Shown: positions 30,113 through 39,992, counted from the first letter of the stretch. The stretch is 40,171 nucleotides of DNA from Pseudoneurospora amorphoporcata (GCA_033297205.1 MU859315.1:1-40171); one strand, 5' to 3'. Made by a program: numbers and translations. Notes: generated from the sequence alone by a model not told the origin.

Positions 30113-30310
30113 ATCAAGCCTGATGTCAGCGTGCCACATCAACGTTTCGTCTTTCGAGGATCAAATGCAGCTTTGATGCTGCAATGGAGGACATGCTAAA
30201 AAGGCAACCAGAAGGTTCACTTCGGGTAGCGTTTGTTTTGATATCAAGGCTTCCAGCCTCGCTTCGAGCCAAGCCCCATGCAAGTATGCCAGGGGGCGGG
30301 GCTGCTGACA
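30113..30310 (+). repeat. Repeat R2, copy b
   Basis: Full-length counterpart of copy a, extending further right (TATCAAGGCTTCCAGCCTCGCTTCGAGCC...) in common with the 37.7 kb copy. It follows the truncated family A copy, as at 38 kb. Confidence 0.8.
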
Positions 30311-31314
30311 CGGGCCCCCACCCAGGCTTAAAGCCATCCCACCCTTAGCTGCCGGCTTCTGATCCTAGAGCTGTGGTTGCCTTGATTTCGCAGCACTTTC
30401 TCTATCAAGACTTCCTCAGATGCCGTCGAATCACGTTCGACGGACTATTCAAGGCCAAACGGACCTTGAAACGCCTCACTATTGTCAGACGCTTCCGGCT
30501 ATCATCCCCGGGCCTGCCAAAGCATTGCGAAAAATAATGAAGCACTTTGAGAAACCGAATTGCCAGCTTCGGTTACTTGTATCCTTTTGCAAGAACATGG
30601 CCTGGTTGGTGTAGTGGTCCGCTGGCGCCGTGACACTCCACATGTGTGTCGCTGACTGCCAGCGCCGTTATACCGAGTGCATTCCGTGATACTTGTTCTA
30701 TTTAACGGGCTGGATCTGTAACTGCATACACACTAAAAATCGTCCGGAAACCGTATGCAGTATGGAATTATACAGTTGCGGCAGAGAAACAGGCTGGACG
30801 TTAAGTTCAAAATAAGCAGTATTAACCGTAGCTGTATTATTATTTTTTTTGCTAGTTTTTCTTCTTAATCAAATCCGCCGTAGTATAGATAGCGGGATTC
30901 GGATCCCGAACACGCAAATCAACACTGCAAATCTTGTAGGATAAGAGCTATAAACACCATCGTGAACGCAATTTATCTATAGAATCGCGTAATTAAAAGA
31001 TTCTCAGAATTTGCTTTGTTGTGGTCACCTTCTAGTAGAATAAATCCAACTCCGACAACTCGGACGTTCGTTTCGGAAGCCGATAGTCCGTTTATTGAAG
31101 TATCAGGTGCTCCATAAGGTATTAAAGATTCCCCTTCTAACTCGTTTTATACGTAGGCACAAGAGAAAAGTTGGGACAGGTTCCTGTTCCGGGCTGAGAA
31201 ATGGCGTTTGCTCGTTCTTTTCTCGTATCTCTTTAATGAATCAATCCTTCAAGAGGTGCGGAAATATAGCGGATAGTGATTGTAAGGAGCTGTGTTTCTA
31301 GATATGGCGGTCAG
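30311..31314. other. Intergenic, no gene seen
   Basis: An A-box-like motif at about 30607-30617 has no B box behind it. A T-rich tract lies near 30838-30865. Short ORFs only. Confidence 0.45.
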
Positions 31315-31359
31315 AACCCTAACCCTAGAGCTGGCTCAGCCAGCTCTAGGGTTAGGGTT
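31315..31359. repeat. 45-bp perfect palindrome with telomeric motifs
   Basis: AACCCTAACCCTAGAGCTGGCT (31315-31336), a single C, then its exact complement (31338-31359). Each arm carries two units of the fungal telomere repeat. The orientation is CCCTAA...TTAGGG, not the TTAGGG...CCCTAA of a telomere fusion. Confidence 0.9.
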
Positions 31360-31574
31360 TCTCAACGGCTTAGTCGATGTGGGTAGTCTGCTATCACCGT
31401 AGCATGTAACTAACACTAATGCCCGCTGAATTCGGTGGGGGTGGCAAGCAACGTCCCAAAGTAGTTTAATTTAATTATTGTTACGAGCGACTCAATTACG
31501 AGAGACAAAGCTGAACACGTTTTCCAGGTCTATAGTAAAATCACAAAATAAAGAAGAAAAGAGGGAAACGTACA

Positions 31575-31686
31575 AAGGCGCGCCTGGCGCCCAGGGTTTC
31601 AACCCAGGGTCCAGGTGACCAGTGCACGCGGCGCGACATCACGTGCACGTCCCGCCGTGCCGGGACCTATTCCCCAGTGCTGTGAC
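31575..31686 (-). repeat. Repeat R3, longer copy with B-box-like motif
   Basis: The right half (31627-31686) matches the reverse complement of 1366-1430. The left part contains, on the reverse strand, CTGGGTTGAAACCCTGGGCG, resembling a pol III B box and T arm, and ends in CGCGCCTTTG. Together these suggest a tRNA-type SINE. Confidence 0.4.
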
Positions 31687-31826
31687 AATTGTAATGAATT
31701 TCTAATATTAAAGCAAATATTTATACACTATATAGCGATGGGCCCCTAAAGAAGATATCCCGATAGTTTACTATAAAAACAGACAAACGATTTTCCAAAC
31801 TAGTATTCTACATCTTCTTTCTCCTA

Positions 31827-32738
31827 CTATTTCCGAGCCTTCTTTATCAACCTTTCAGACCTCCGAACCCTCTGAGGTACCACTGCTGCTTCATCGAAGG
31901 TATCCTTCTCGAGTGTATCCCTCTTCCGTTTGCGAGAGACCCTGTTTGGGACTTTAGGACTCTTGAGCCCTTCAGCATCATTCAGACTCTCTTCAAGAAG
32001 AGAAAGAAAGTCTGGAGAGGTAAGGCGGATAGGCGTAAGTACCGGCTTAGGCGGGGGGTTAGATGAACTGGTAAGGGAAGTAGGGGACGGGGACCGGATC
32101 AAAGGTAGCATGGAATTAACCGGAGCCGAAAAGTCGGGCCCCAAAAAGTTGGGCGTGGAGAAGTTGGGCGTGAAGGAATCCGAGCTGACTCCATCAGAAT
32201 CTAGAGTCATAATCGAACTAACTGTGTCGTCCAAATCTGGGAGCGCTTCTGGCAAATCCGCCATGGCCGTAGGGTATATGCGGTGTGGTTGAGGATATTC
32301 CAAAGTAGGATAAGGTGTAGGGGATCGCCTCTCCACAATCCCGTATCCGTGGCGTATTTTGTATGCTACGCTAGATACGCGGAGGTTAACGCTATGATAT
32401 GCTGAAGCCGTGACCGAGAAGTTCGGGTGGGGTTTATTGATGGGATAAGTATTGCCAGGCAATTTATGGGATTCCACACAGACAACAATGTGCCAAGTGC
32501 TCCCTGGCACACCCCAAATGGGGGTTCCTTGTTTGTTTTCGTCGTCTTCGTCTTTCATCAGACGCCAATCTCTGATATCACCATTATCATCGGTCTGGCC
32601 GGAATATATGTCGGTTGGATGTAGCGGTTCGACGAGTTTAAGAGTAGCATAAACTCCCTTTAACGGTCTGTTGGTAGAGTCTCGGACTTGGCAAGTGATA
32701 GACATGTTGAAGAATAAAGAATTGGTCGTAGAAGGCAT
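31827..32738 (-). CDS. Transthyretin/HIUase-like domain protein with nuclear-type tail
   Basis: An intact frame of 303 residues; ATG at 32738, with a second Met at 32705 (MSITCQVRDSTNRPLKGVYA) that fits the domain start better. The first 110 residues resemble the transthyretin/5-hydroxyisourate hydrolase fold: CQVRDSTNRPLKGVYATLKL, then SGQTDDNGDIRDW, then the later VNLRVSSVAY strand. The catalytic C-terminal YRGS of true HIUases is not seen, so enzymatic activity is doubtful. The rest is Ser/Pro-rich, with near-repeats (SFTPNFSTPNFLGPDFSAP), and ends in basic clusters (SRKRKRD, RRSERLIKKARK) suggesting nuclear import. Fold assignment is by eye. Confidence 0.65.
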   Translation of the reverse strand: MPSTTNSLFFNMSITCQVRDSTNRPLKGVYATLKLVEPLHPTDIYSGQTDDNGDIRDWRLMKDEDDENKQGTPIWGVPGSTWHIVVCVESHKLPGNTYPINKPHPNFSVTASAYHSVNLRVSSVAYKIRHGYGIVERRSPTPYPTLEYPQPHRIYPTAMADLPEALPDLDDTVSSIMTLDSDGVSSDSFTPNFSTPNFLGPDFSAPVNSMLPLIRSPSPTSLTSSSNPPPKPVLTPIRLTSPDFLSLLEESLNDAEGLKSPKVPNRVSRKRKRDTLEKDTFDEAAVVPQRVRRSERLIKKARK

Positions 32739-33070
32739 AAAAAGATAGGATAGCTTGAGTAGTTGAAGGTGGATAATAGAGGATGGTTACGGGTATATAT
32801 ACGTATATAATTGCTGGTAGGAGATGGTATTCTATCTTTGGATTATCAGTTGGCTATCCCCTATTTTCGCCACCTACGGGGTATATCACCTTTTAAAGTC
32901 TAGTTTTCTTTTCGCTACATTCGAGATTTGCAATTCAATTCTACTATGACCATTATTGGATCCTTTCGTTACCGCGCTAAGAATTCAAGCGTCTTCTTGT
33001 TTTAGTGCGATTTTTTTTTCTTCTGAATCGTCGGCAGAGATACGATCCGACGGTGGATTCGTGGTTACTA
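32739..33070. other. Promoter-like region, no gene seen
   Basis: TATA-like ATATATACGTATATAA lies at about 32797-32812, upstream of the reverse-strand gene. No coding evidence. Confidence 0.4.
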
Positions 33071-33606
33071 TAGGATACGATAGAGTCATCTACATTAGCT
33101 AGTACCCGTAGCTCCCTAGGTTTATCTTCTAAAACATCTACGATAGATGACCTGGGATCAAGCCAACCGACGACTGTTTTGTCAGTATCCACTTTGTGTA
33201 AAACAAGCATAAGCTCAACTATTACAACAATTCCCTCTCCACCGAATGACTCCGTCTCATTAAACAATACTAAACTTCCGGTTACAACAGTCGCCTCCCA
33301 CCTCTGGAATAGCTCGTTTACGTTAATCCCAGCTAGAACTCACGCAATCTCAGCTCTTACGTCAACATCCGATTGTTATCCCTCTTTACCAAGCACTACA
33401 GAGATTTCGAGTACAGCGCTCGCATCACACCTGTGGCAAACCTCCTTGTCTTTATCCAACGAACGATCAAGTATGCCAATAGTCTCATCACAACCAGTTT
33501 TTGCTAGGGCTGTAAAAAAGTTCCGCATGCTAAGTGATCATTGGTGCTGCGTTCGCGCTGAATTATTAGCCGCTTGGTTCAAGTGTCCCGAGGGAACGGA
33601 ACGCTA
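33071..33606 (+). CDS. Ser/Thr-rich ORF without clear start, unknown
   Basis: Open from a TAG near 33069 to the TAA at 33604-33606 but with no ATG before residue 140 or so. It could be a terminal exon. The product is Ser/Thr-rich with two related units (TVASHLWNSSFTL and ALASHLWQTSLSL) and a Cys/Trp-containing end (SDHWCCVRAELLAAWFKC). Internal repetition and clean length suggest coding history, but neither family nor start is known. Confidence 0.35.
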
Positions 33607-34960
33607 ACTTAGTTTGGCGCACCCCAGAGAAAGTGGGTCTGTTGGTAGGATAAATGGATAGTATACGGTTGGGAAGAAACGTAGCATCTCAAAGTGATAG
33701 CCCAGTTATACTGTATATCTCACGGTGTCATATGTATTAGATATCACCAACAGGTGAAAATTTTCTTGAATCTAGAACGGATGCCTTGGATGTTTAGAAT
33801 CTATGACTCAATAGTGTGTATCACTTCTAGTTAGGTCTTAGGTCAGTTAACACATTGGCGAGATGGTGCACGATGGATGATGCCGCCCAATCCGGAGATT
33901 GAGGCGCTGGAGGCCATTGCGAGTTGCTCGGCTTCGGTAGTTATTGTCCGGTTGTGCTCCCACCGCTCCGTCATTCTCGGGGCCCACTCCGCCGCCACGG
34001 CCCCGCCCGGTCCGCAATACTGCCCCACTGATCGCAACCGCACCCCGAGATGTCGAGTCTCAAGGAGGATTACGTGAATTCTTCACACGCCCTAACGGCA
34101 CAACCAGACGGGCGGCACAATCAGAAACATCAAGGCAATTGAAGGACTCACCATTGTTGTCGGGCTTGGTTGCGATCACGGTTGTCGCAATCGTGGTTCC
34201 AGGAGGAGATATCTCGGTGGGAGAGATGGAGGCAGCATTCTTTTCTGTGAAGACAATCTGATACCGCCCGACAAGAAATACGCCCAGAGGTCGTAAATTT
34301 GGCGATCGTGGTGGGAGCCTTGAGGCTCAATAACGGAAATAGGATAAAGGCGTCATTAACTTGAGGCTCAACGGGTAGCCACGCGGGCGGAAGCTAAAGC
34401 CGGCAGAAAGCCGGAGCGGGAAGTTTGAGTCCAGATGACGGGAATCGGCGCTGGTGATCCGGGAAGAGGCCGGATGACGGGAATCCACGTCCGAAAACGC
34501 GGCATTGAACCGGTGGTTTGATGGACTCGTTTGATCTGGTGTTTGACCTGCTGAAAAGGCGGGGCAGACAGTTGATGCCCGTGAAAAAAGAGATACTATT
34601 GAAGAAAGAAGAGTCCAGATGAAATCTGGAAAAATGGGGGAGATGAGATGCCTTGGAGTGGTTTCCGATGTGCTGTCTAAACGCCCTAATAACCGCTCTT
34701 GCCACACCCACCACCAACACAACGCAAATCAACGCTCTTGCCGACCACAGCAATATTTGGAGCAAAGATGCTTGGCCAGTTATTCTTAACATGGCACCCA
34801 GCCGCCCGCGCATGGCCAATCTCACATACTGTTAAGCCTCTAGTAAGTGACGGAAAACACCTATACCGTCAGCGATGAGACTAGGCGATGTAAAAGATCC
34901 ATAGCACTAATAAGACATTAGTTTCAGGCCTTCTGCCTTGGTGGCTCCCTTCGCTTCTTC
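33607..34960. other. Long stretch without recognised gene
   Basis: A hydrophobic segment near 34165-34205 (GLVAITVVAIVVPGG in one frame) has no supporting context. Imperfect repeats with GATGACGGGAAT (34434, 34475) occur near 34430-34500. No gene claimed. Confidence 0.4.
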
Positions 34961-37123
34961 ATGAACACGCATAGCTTGCTTAAACGGCAGAAAAAGAGAT
35001 GTTCATTTACCCCGTCCAAGGAGCAGCAAGAGATCGCAGAATTCTGCGGTACGAAGAATGTTGTCGTGTCGGCTCGGCCAGGCTCCGGCAAAACGGCTAC
35101 GGCTGAGGCTATTGTAGCCGCCCACCCAGAAAAGCGAGTAGCTGTGCTCACCTACTCAAAGAGACTTCAGCTAGAGACCCATCGACGGCTTCGCACCTAC
35201 TCTAACTACAAAGTCTTCACTTTTCACTCCATAGCCGGCTTACTTTTTGGGACCCTTATCCCCAGCGACGCTACTTTAGCGCAATAGAAAAAACGAGTCC
35301 TTAATCGCAACGAGCTTCCTCGGTAGGATTCCGCGCCCTTTGACATTATTATTTTAAACGAATTTCAGGATTATACCAAACTCCTCTTCTGGCTTATTAA
35401 CTGCTTCATCCTTGCCAATGACCAGAAGGCGGGGGGTCAATTTGCCCGTCTCGTCGTATTGGGTGATAAGCGACAAGCCATTTACGGATTCCGTGGTACC
35501 GATGACCGCTACCTTACTTCGGCTCCTGAATTACTAGGTATTATCAGCCCATATCCCTTTATCAAGGCTCAATTGAATCGAAGTTTTCGACTATCGGATC
35601 AGTCAGTTCAGTTCATCAACAATACTTTTCTCAGTGGCGAATCATACATCACCAGCTCCAAGCCTAGGCCTAAGCCTATTATCCTGAGATGCCACCTTCG
35701 GAACAGCTATACGTTAGCTAAGCAGCTATCATCCCTACTCGAACGCTACGGGGCTAAGAATACCGCAATTATAGCGCCAGCTGTGGGTAAACGCGGGCTA
35801 TTGCAGGATGTGGTCAACATCTTGTCAGTAAAATACAGAGTGCCCATCAGCGTATCAATCGACGACGAGGTTCCTCTAGATAACAAGGTAATTAAGGGCA
35901 AACTGTGTATTTCTACAATTCACCAGTTCAAAGGCAGCGAGCGTAATCTGGTCATCCTCTTCGGCCTCGATTCCTCTTTTTTTGAGTATTTTGGCCGCGA
36001 TCTTCCCGATGATAAATGCCCCAACGAAGTTTTTGTAGCTCTAACACGTGCCGCAGAACAACTTGTCTTAGTCCATATCGAAGAGAAGAAGCTCATGCCT
36101 TTTGCATCGGTCGAAGCTCTATACGAAGCAGCCAACATTATCAACATAACAAGAAATGGGAACCAAATTAAACCGCCCGATCCTCCAGGCCGACCCTTGA
36201 AGCGTGGGCTTACCCTGCCATGCTCGATCACGGTCCGAGACATAGCCCGGCACATAAAAGATGAACATCTCGACGCCATTGTTCATATTCACCTATGTAT
36301 CCAGGTACAATCGCCTCTACCAGAGGATCAGCACATTAAACTCCCAGATGTCGTGATTTCGGACCAAGGAAAGAGGTTCTACGAAGCTGTGAGCGATTTG
36401 AATGGCCTTGTTGTTGTCGCAGCTTTTGAGCATGATATTGCTAGATCATTGAGTGCGCTTGGACTCGGCCAAAGCAAGACTGACACAATTCCTGAAGTCT
36501 ACTCACGGGAAGGTGTCTCATAGCTTTATCGAAAGGCCTGTGACTACGAAGCTACCGTCTCGGGCTATCTCCCGCGCAGCATCCATATGGCAAACAGCGA
36601 ATTCAATTGGATAGAACCTGACGACCTTGCCCTAGCGTGCAGTCGACTCCGGGGAGAGCTCAGCGGAATAGTCGCAAACCCCAGGTTCGAGGTTCAATCT
36701 GAGGGGAGTTTCAGCATTGATGATCAGAGATGCCGACTCGTTGGTCGAGCTGACATCGTGGCGGCTTCGCCCAATCCTGACGGGAACAACGTTGGAGGCG
36801 TTGAGTCTGTCTGGGAGATCAAATTTGTCTCACAACTTTCAAACCAGCATGTTATACAGGCATGTATATATGCCTACTTGTTGGAGCTCCCGCGCATTAT
36901 ACTCTACAATGTACGAAATGGGGAGAAGTGGAAGATTACACCTCGTGAGGGGCAAGAGGGGTTGCGTTCCATGATTGAACGCGTTCTAAAACTCAAGCAT
37001 ACAACTAAGGGAAAGATGAGTGATGAGGAGTTCACCGAGATGTGTACCGGGGTGAGCTTGGAAGTGCTGAATCTACGTTCCCAGGTGGTAACCTTTCCCA
37101 ATAGCACCGCTCTCCCAAGTTAG
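34961..37123 (+). pseudogene. SF1 (UvrD/Rep-like) helicase fused to PD-(D/E)XK nuclease, three in-frame TAG
   Basis: One frame of 720 codons has only three stops, all TAG (35285, 35324, 36521). Helicase motifs are in order: ARPGSGKTATA (Walker A), VLTYSKRLQLE (Ia), FTFHSIAG, IILNEFQD (II, with Asn at 35357 where Asp is required), VLGDKRQAIYGFRG (III), QLNRSFRLSDQ (IV), ISTIHQFKGSERNLVI (V) and VFVALTRAAEQLVLV (VI). The C-terminal domain has GRAD, WEIKF (E-x-K) and QACIYAYLL, the D...ExK...QxxxY pattern of RecB/Cas4-type nucleases. The fusion suggests DNA end processing. No 1A-2A domain is missing by eye. The Asn in motif II plus the stops argue for loss of function, unless the stops are edited. 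Confidence 0.75.
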
Positions 37124-37699
37124 GCCCGGCCGCTGATAGAAGCCATCAGCAATGGTCTCCTTGACCGATAAGACATATTCTCTGTGTTGAAGGAGTGTTT
37201 GACCAGCAAGAACATAATACTGCCGTGGAAACTCGTTGCTTAAGCCCTTGCCGACATCCATGGTAATCGATACTATAAATGGAGTTGGCATCAGATCCCA
37301 GAGCTGTGGTTGGCTCGTCGAACGCCGCCAAATTGCAGGCGTCTTCCTGTTCCGTAGCCCTGCACCGTATACATCTCCCTCAGCCAATCGACTCGTCTAC
37401 AAAGGTGTTGGCGGTTGCGCCAACAGTGTACGCTGGACTACAGCGGTGAGGAAAAGAAGCACAACGAGCCAGCTAACTGGGGAACCCAATAGCCAGGGCT
37501 GCGAAACAAAGTGGCGGCGGCGTTGAGAGCGACAAGGCAACCACAGCTCTAGGATCGCCTGAGGAACTAAGCAGATCAAGCCTGTCGTCTGTTATACTCT
37601 AGCAATGTCAAGGAACGCTAATACTGCACGCGAAGCCCAGAGGCCACCATCGCCGTCGCTACCGCCATATGCTGGGGGTTGAGTGGACGGACGGTACGC
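37124..37699. other. Fragments downstream of the helicase
   Basis: The reverse frame 37387-37073 encodes a plausible but unidentified stretch (TPFIVSITMDVGKGLSNEF, QYYVLAGQTLLQHREYVLSV) that overlaps the helicase 3' end. At 37425-37462 a 38-bp block (TGGACTACAGCGGTGAGG...) matches the 3' region of the MCHGHP gene at about 16100-16137. No complete gene. Confidence 0.35.
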
Positions 37700-37852
37700 C
37701 CCCCCTGGCATACTTGCATGGGGCTTGGCTCGAAGCGAGGCTGGAAGCCTTGATATCAAATTTGGCATGTCCTCCATTGCAGCATCAAAGCTGCATTTAA
37801 TCCTTGAAAGACGAAACGTTAATGTGGCACGCTGATATCAGGCTTGATGTAA
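37700..37852 (-). repeat. Repeat R2, copy c
   Basis: Reverse-oriented. Compared with copies a and b it lacks about 40 bp (the GGTTCACTTCGGGTAGCG part) between GGACATGCCAA and TTGATATCAAGG. Confidence 0.8.
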
Positions 37853-38049
37853 AGGACGTCGCCAATCCAACAAGAGAGAAGAGAATGTGTTACGCCTTTT
37901 GAGGCAGTGAAATAAGCTTTTGATAGCCGCCATTGTCTGGCTTTAGCGAGCATTGGGCGAGCATTGGCAGTAAAATGAGGAGAAGGAGTAGTCGGGACCA
38001 ACGTCGAATGGCAGTTTGTACATAAACAGGCTAGCTGACGAGGTGCCAT
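37853..38049 (-). pseudogene. Truncated family A copy, divergent from the second family B gene
   Basis: The ATG at 38049 begins MAPRQLACL, after which an internal deletion joins AAACTGC to CATTC(G)ACGTTGG. The remainder matches the foreign 3' part of the copy at 29818. The CT-rich promoter side (38060-38100) is similar to other A promoters, but the rest of the spacer to the B gene at 38512 is unlike R1. Confidence 0.7.
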
Positions 38050-38149
38050 GATAATAGATGAGGGAGGAAGAGGGAGGAGGAGAAAGGAGGAAGAAGGAGG
38101 AATATAGAATGCAAGCCTTGTTGCTTCAGCGGTTATTAGGCCCCGTTCC

Positions 38150-38511
38150 GGCATATAGAGTCGGCTAATGATTGGTTTTCATACGCTGAACCTTTGCATG
38201 GCTTCAAGCCAGGCACTATGCCGGCACCACGCCGACACCACGCCGGCACCACGCCGGCACCACGCCGGCCCCCGCTGTCTAACACAACGTTGTTCCAGAT
38301 TCGATTCAGCTCTGTGCTAAATCTGACTCCCGAGTATTAAACGCTGGACCCTCGCAGTATGAGTTTGGGAGAAAGTATAATAAGACTGCTTCTCTTCCTA
38401 TTAGTTTCCAATACAGGTCCTTCTGTCAGGCGTTAGCCATAGCTTAATCCCACAGTCTTATTTAGCAAATCCTCAAACAGAAGAGGCTTCCCTTTTCCAA
38501 TTGGATTCAAC
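38150..38511. promoter_or_regulatory. Spacer between divergent A remnant and B gene, not R1
   Basis: This 460-bp interval contains an 11-bp tandem repeat (GCCGGCACCAC, 38217-38268) and no similarity to R1 that I can see. It presumably holds the B gene promoter. Confidence 0.5.
38217..38268 (+). repeat. 11-bp GC-rich tandem repeat
   Basis: Four to five units of GCCGGCACCAC with one GCCGACACCAC variant. Confidence 0.85.
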
Positions 38512-39401
38512 ATGTCGAACAGTCCTACTTACCAAGTGAGTCCTCCGTTACCCACGGTGGTAACGACTATATTTTCCCCAAAGCAAAATATCAAAACTGA
38601 TAGCATCAAATTGTAGCATCCAAAACCAAACCCTTCTACCCAACTCCAAATGCATGAGCGAATCGAGGATAACAAAGACAGTACCGGCCACCAACTCCAT
38701 GACGACATAGACGGACTCGTCAACGGTGACACGAACACCATGCCTCCTAATCACCCCGTCTTTCCCGCCCCGCCCAACTGGCCTCTGGACGAAAACCAGG
38801 AATTCTCGACCTCAAGCTCCAACACCCAACTGCCCTTCACGCCCGAACGCGCCTTCGACCTAAAGGTCTTCGAATATTGGAAGTCCGGCCATCCAGCCTA
38901 CCAACTGGCCTACGAACTGGCCTCCGCATTTAGCAAGATCCCAGGTGTTACCGCTTGGAACTGGATCAGAAACCCCTATGCCGCAGGTGAATCCATCAGC
39001 ATGACCGCCTCGGGCGTCGACTTCTCGGAGCCGACGCAACATCGAGATGCGAAGGGAGAATGCCCCTCGTCATCTGTAACCATGGAGGTTTGCAATAACC
39101 CTAACCAATGCGAGCTATCGCCCGATATGGCTGAAGCCCTGCAGCGGTTTTCTATCCCGCATATTTGTGAGTATGAGCAAGCGGACAGACTGCTTGTGGA
39201 TAAGGTGCGTCTTCTAAACGAAATTCTTCTTGTACTAAGCTAAATAATAGTCATGTTCTCTTCCAGATGGTCAACACGGCCTTGCAAAAGGCCGCTCCAT
39301 ACATGCTGGCGCGACTTGAGGAAGAGCTGCAGAAGTGGGTGGCCGAGGATATGGAGGAATATGATGAGGATATGGGTTCGGAGTTCGAGGCGAAACTTTG
39401 A
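38512..39401 (+). CDS. Family B protein, second intact copy, three exons
   Basis: Exon 1 38512-38535 (8 codons), intron 38536-38616 (81 bp, GTGAGT...TAG), exon 2 38617-39204, intron 39205-39266 (62 bp, GTGCGT...CAG), exon 3 39267-39401. All junctions are in phase and the product is 248 residues. The N-terminal two thirds differ from the 704-1320 protein: acidic/Asn-rich, then AFDLKVFEYWKSGHPAYQLA and a Trp-containing segment. From CELSPDMAEALQ on it aligns with the first gene (helix, C-E-Y, DRLLVDK, intron, helical ALQKAAPYML..., acidic tail EDMEEYDEDMGSEFEAKL). The second intron is at the same place as the single intron of the first gene. Function unknown. Confidence 0.75.
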
Positions 39402-39716
39402 AGGGCTTAGGAACCGTGACCGACTATCTGGTGTGACCTGAAGCTTCTATTTACGTCGATTGTTTTGTGCTTTGGTTTTTTCGCTTGGGAAGGGGCTTAG
39501 TTCCTAAATTAGGATTTTAGGTTGTAATCAGGGGTTTTCGGTCTAGGGGGCTCTGGGTGGCAGGGTCTCAACGTGTGCGTTTGCTTTTTGTTATCTCATT
39601 ATAATAGGTTGTTGTTAGTGTTGGCAATCAGGGCTTCTGGGACCGCGACTCCATATTCACTGCTGACGAAGACCCTTGATCAGTCATAGTAAGAGCTCCA
39701 ACACCAAATGTAGCAG
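39402..39716. other. 3' flank of the family B gene, no gene seen
   Basis: TG-rich, non-coding by inspection. Confidence 0.5.
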
Positions 39717-39931
39717 ATGCTGAGCCTATTCTCCCCGCCGCTTTTAGTTGATGGCAAAGAACCGCTTTCAGTTGACAAAGAGCCGCTTTCAGTTGACAAC
39801 AAGCTGGTTTCAGTTGACGAAGTTTTTGGTCTCAACCAGCATAACCACGCCCGGTTTGTCAAGGATCTCATCGGTATCGAACATCCCGGATCTGGAATGG
39901 ACGAGGTACCGACATACCCGGAGCCCGGTGT
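39717..39931 (+). CDS. Possible first exon with 7-residue repeats
   Basis: ATG at 39717 opens MLSLFSPPLLVDG, then KEPLSVD, KEPLSVD, NKLVSVD, a 21-bp unit three times, and FGLNQHNHARFVKDLIG. A donor (GGT|GTAAGT at about 39931) follows. The next exon may begin after the AG at about 39992-39993 (AACCCAG|GGG), and the gene would run past the window. Without splicing the frame ends at 39989. No family recognised. Confidence 0.35.
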
Positions 39932-39992
39932 AAGTCCACACCCACTGAGCCCACACTCCGACCTACGGCAAGCGGACGCTCACCGATAACCC

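Noticed and set aside
30600..30680. tRNA gene suggested by an A-box-like GGTGTAGTGG
   Set aside because: No B box or T arm follows at a suitable distance, and the hairpins do not form a cloverleaf.
30885..30920. T-arm-like GCGGGATTCGGATCCCG
   Set aside because: It is a simple palindrome-like stretch; no D or anticodon arm on either strand.
31315..31359. Ancient telomere-telomere fusion
   Set aside because: Repeat orientation is inward-out (CCCTAA then TTAGGG), the opposite of a fusion.
33843..34261. Overlapping ORFs around a GC-rich stretch
   Set aside because: Three frames are open at once because of base composition; no domain or consistent start.
34961..37123. Reassigned amber codon (TAG = amino acid) in this genome
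   Set aside because: Other frames here end or break at TAG as well as TAA/TGA, and intact genes show no internal TAG. Mutation or editing are simpler.
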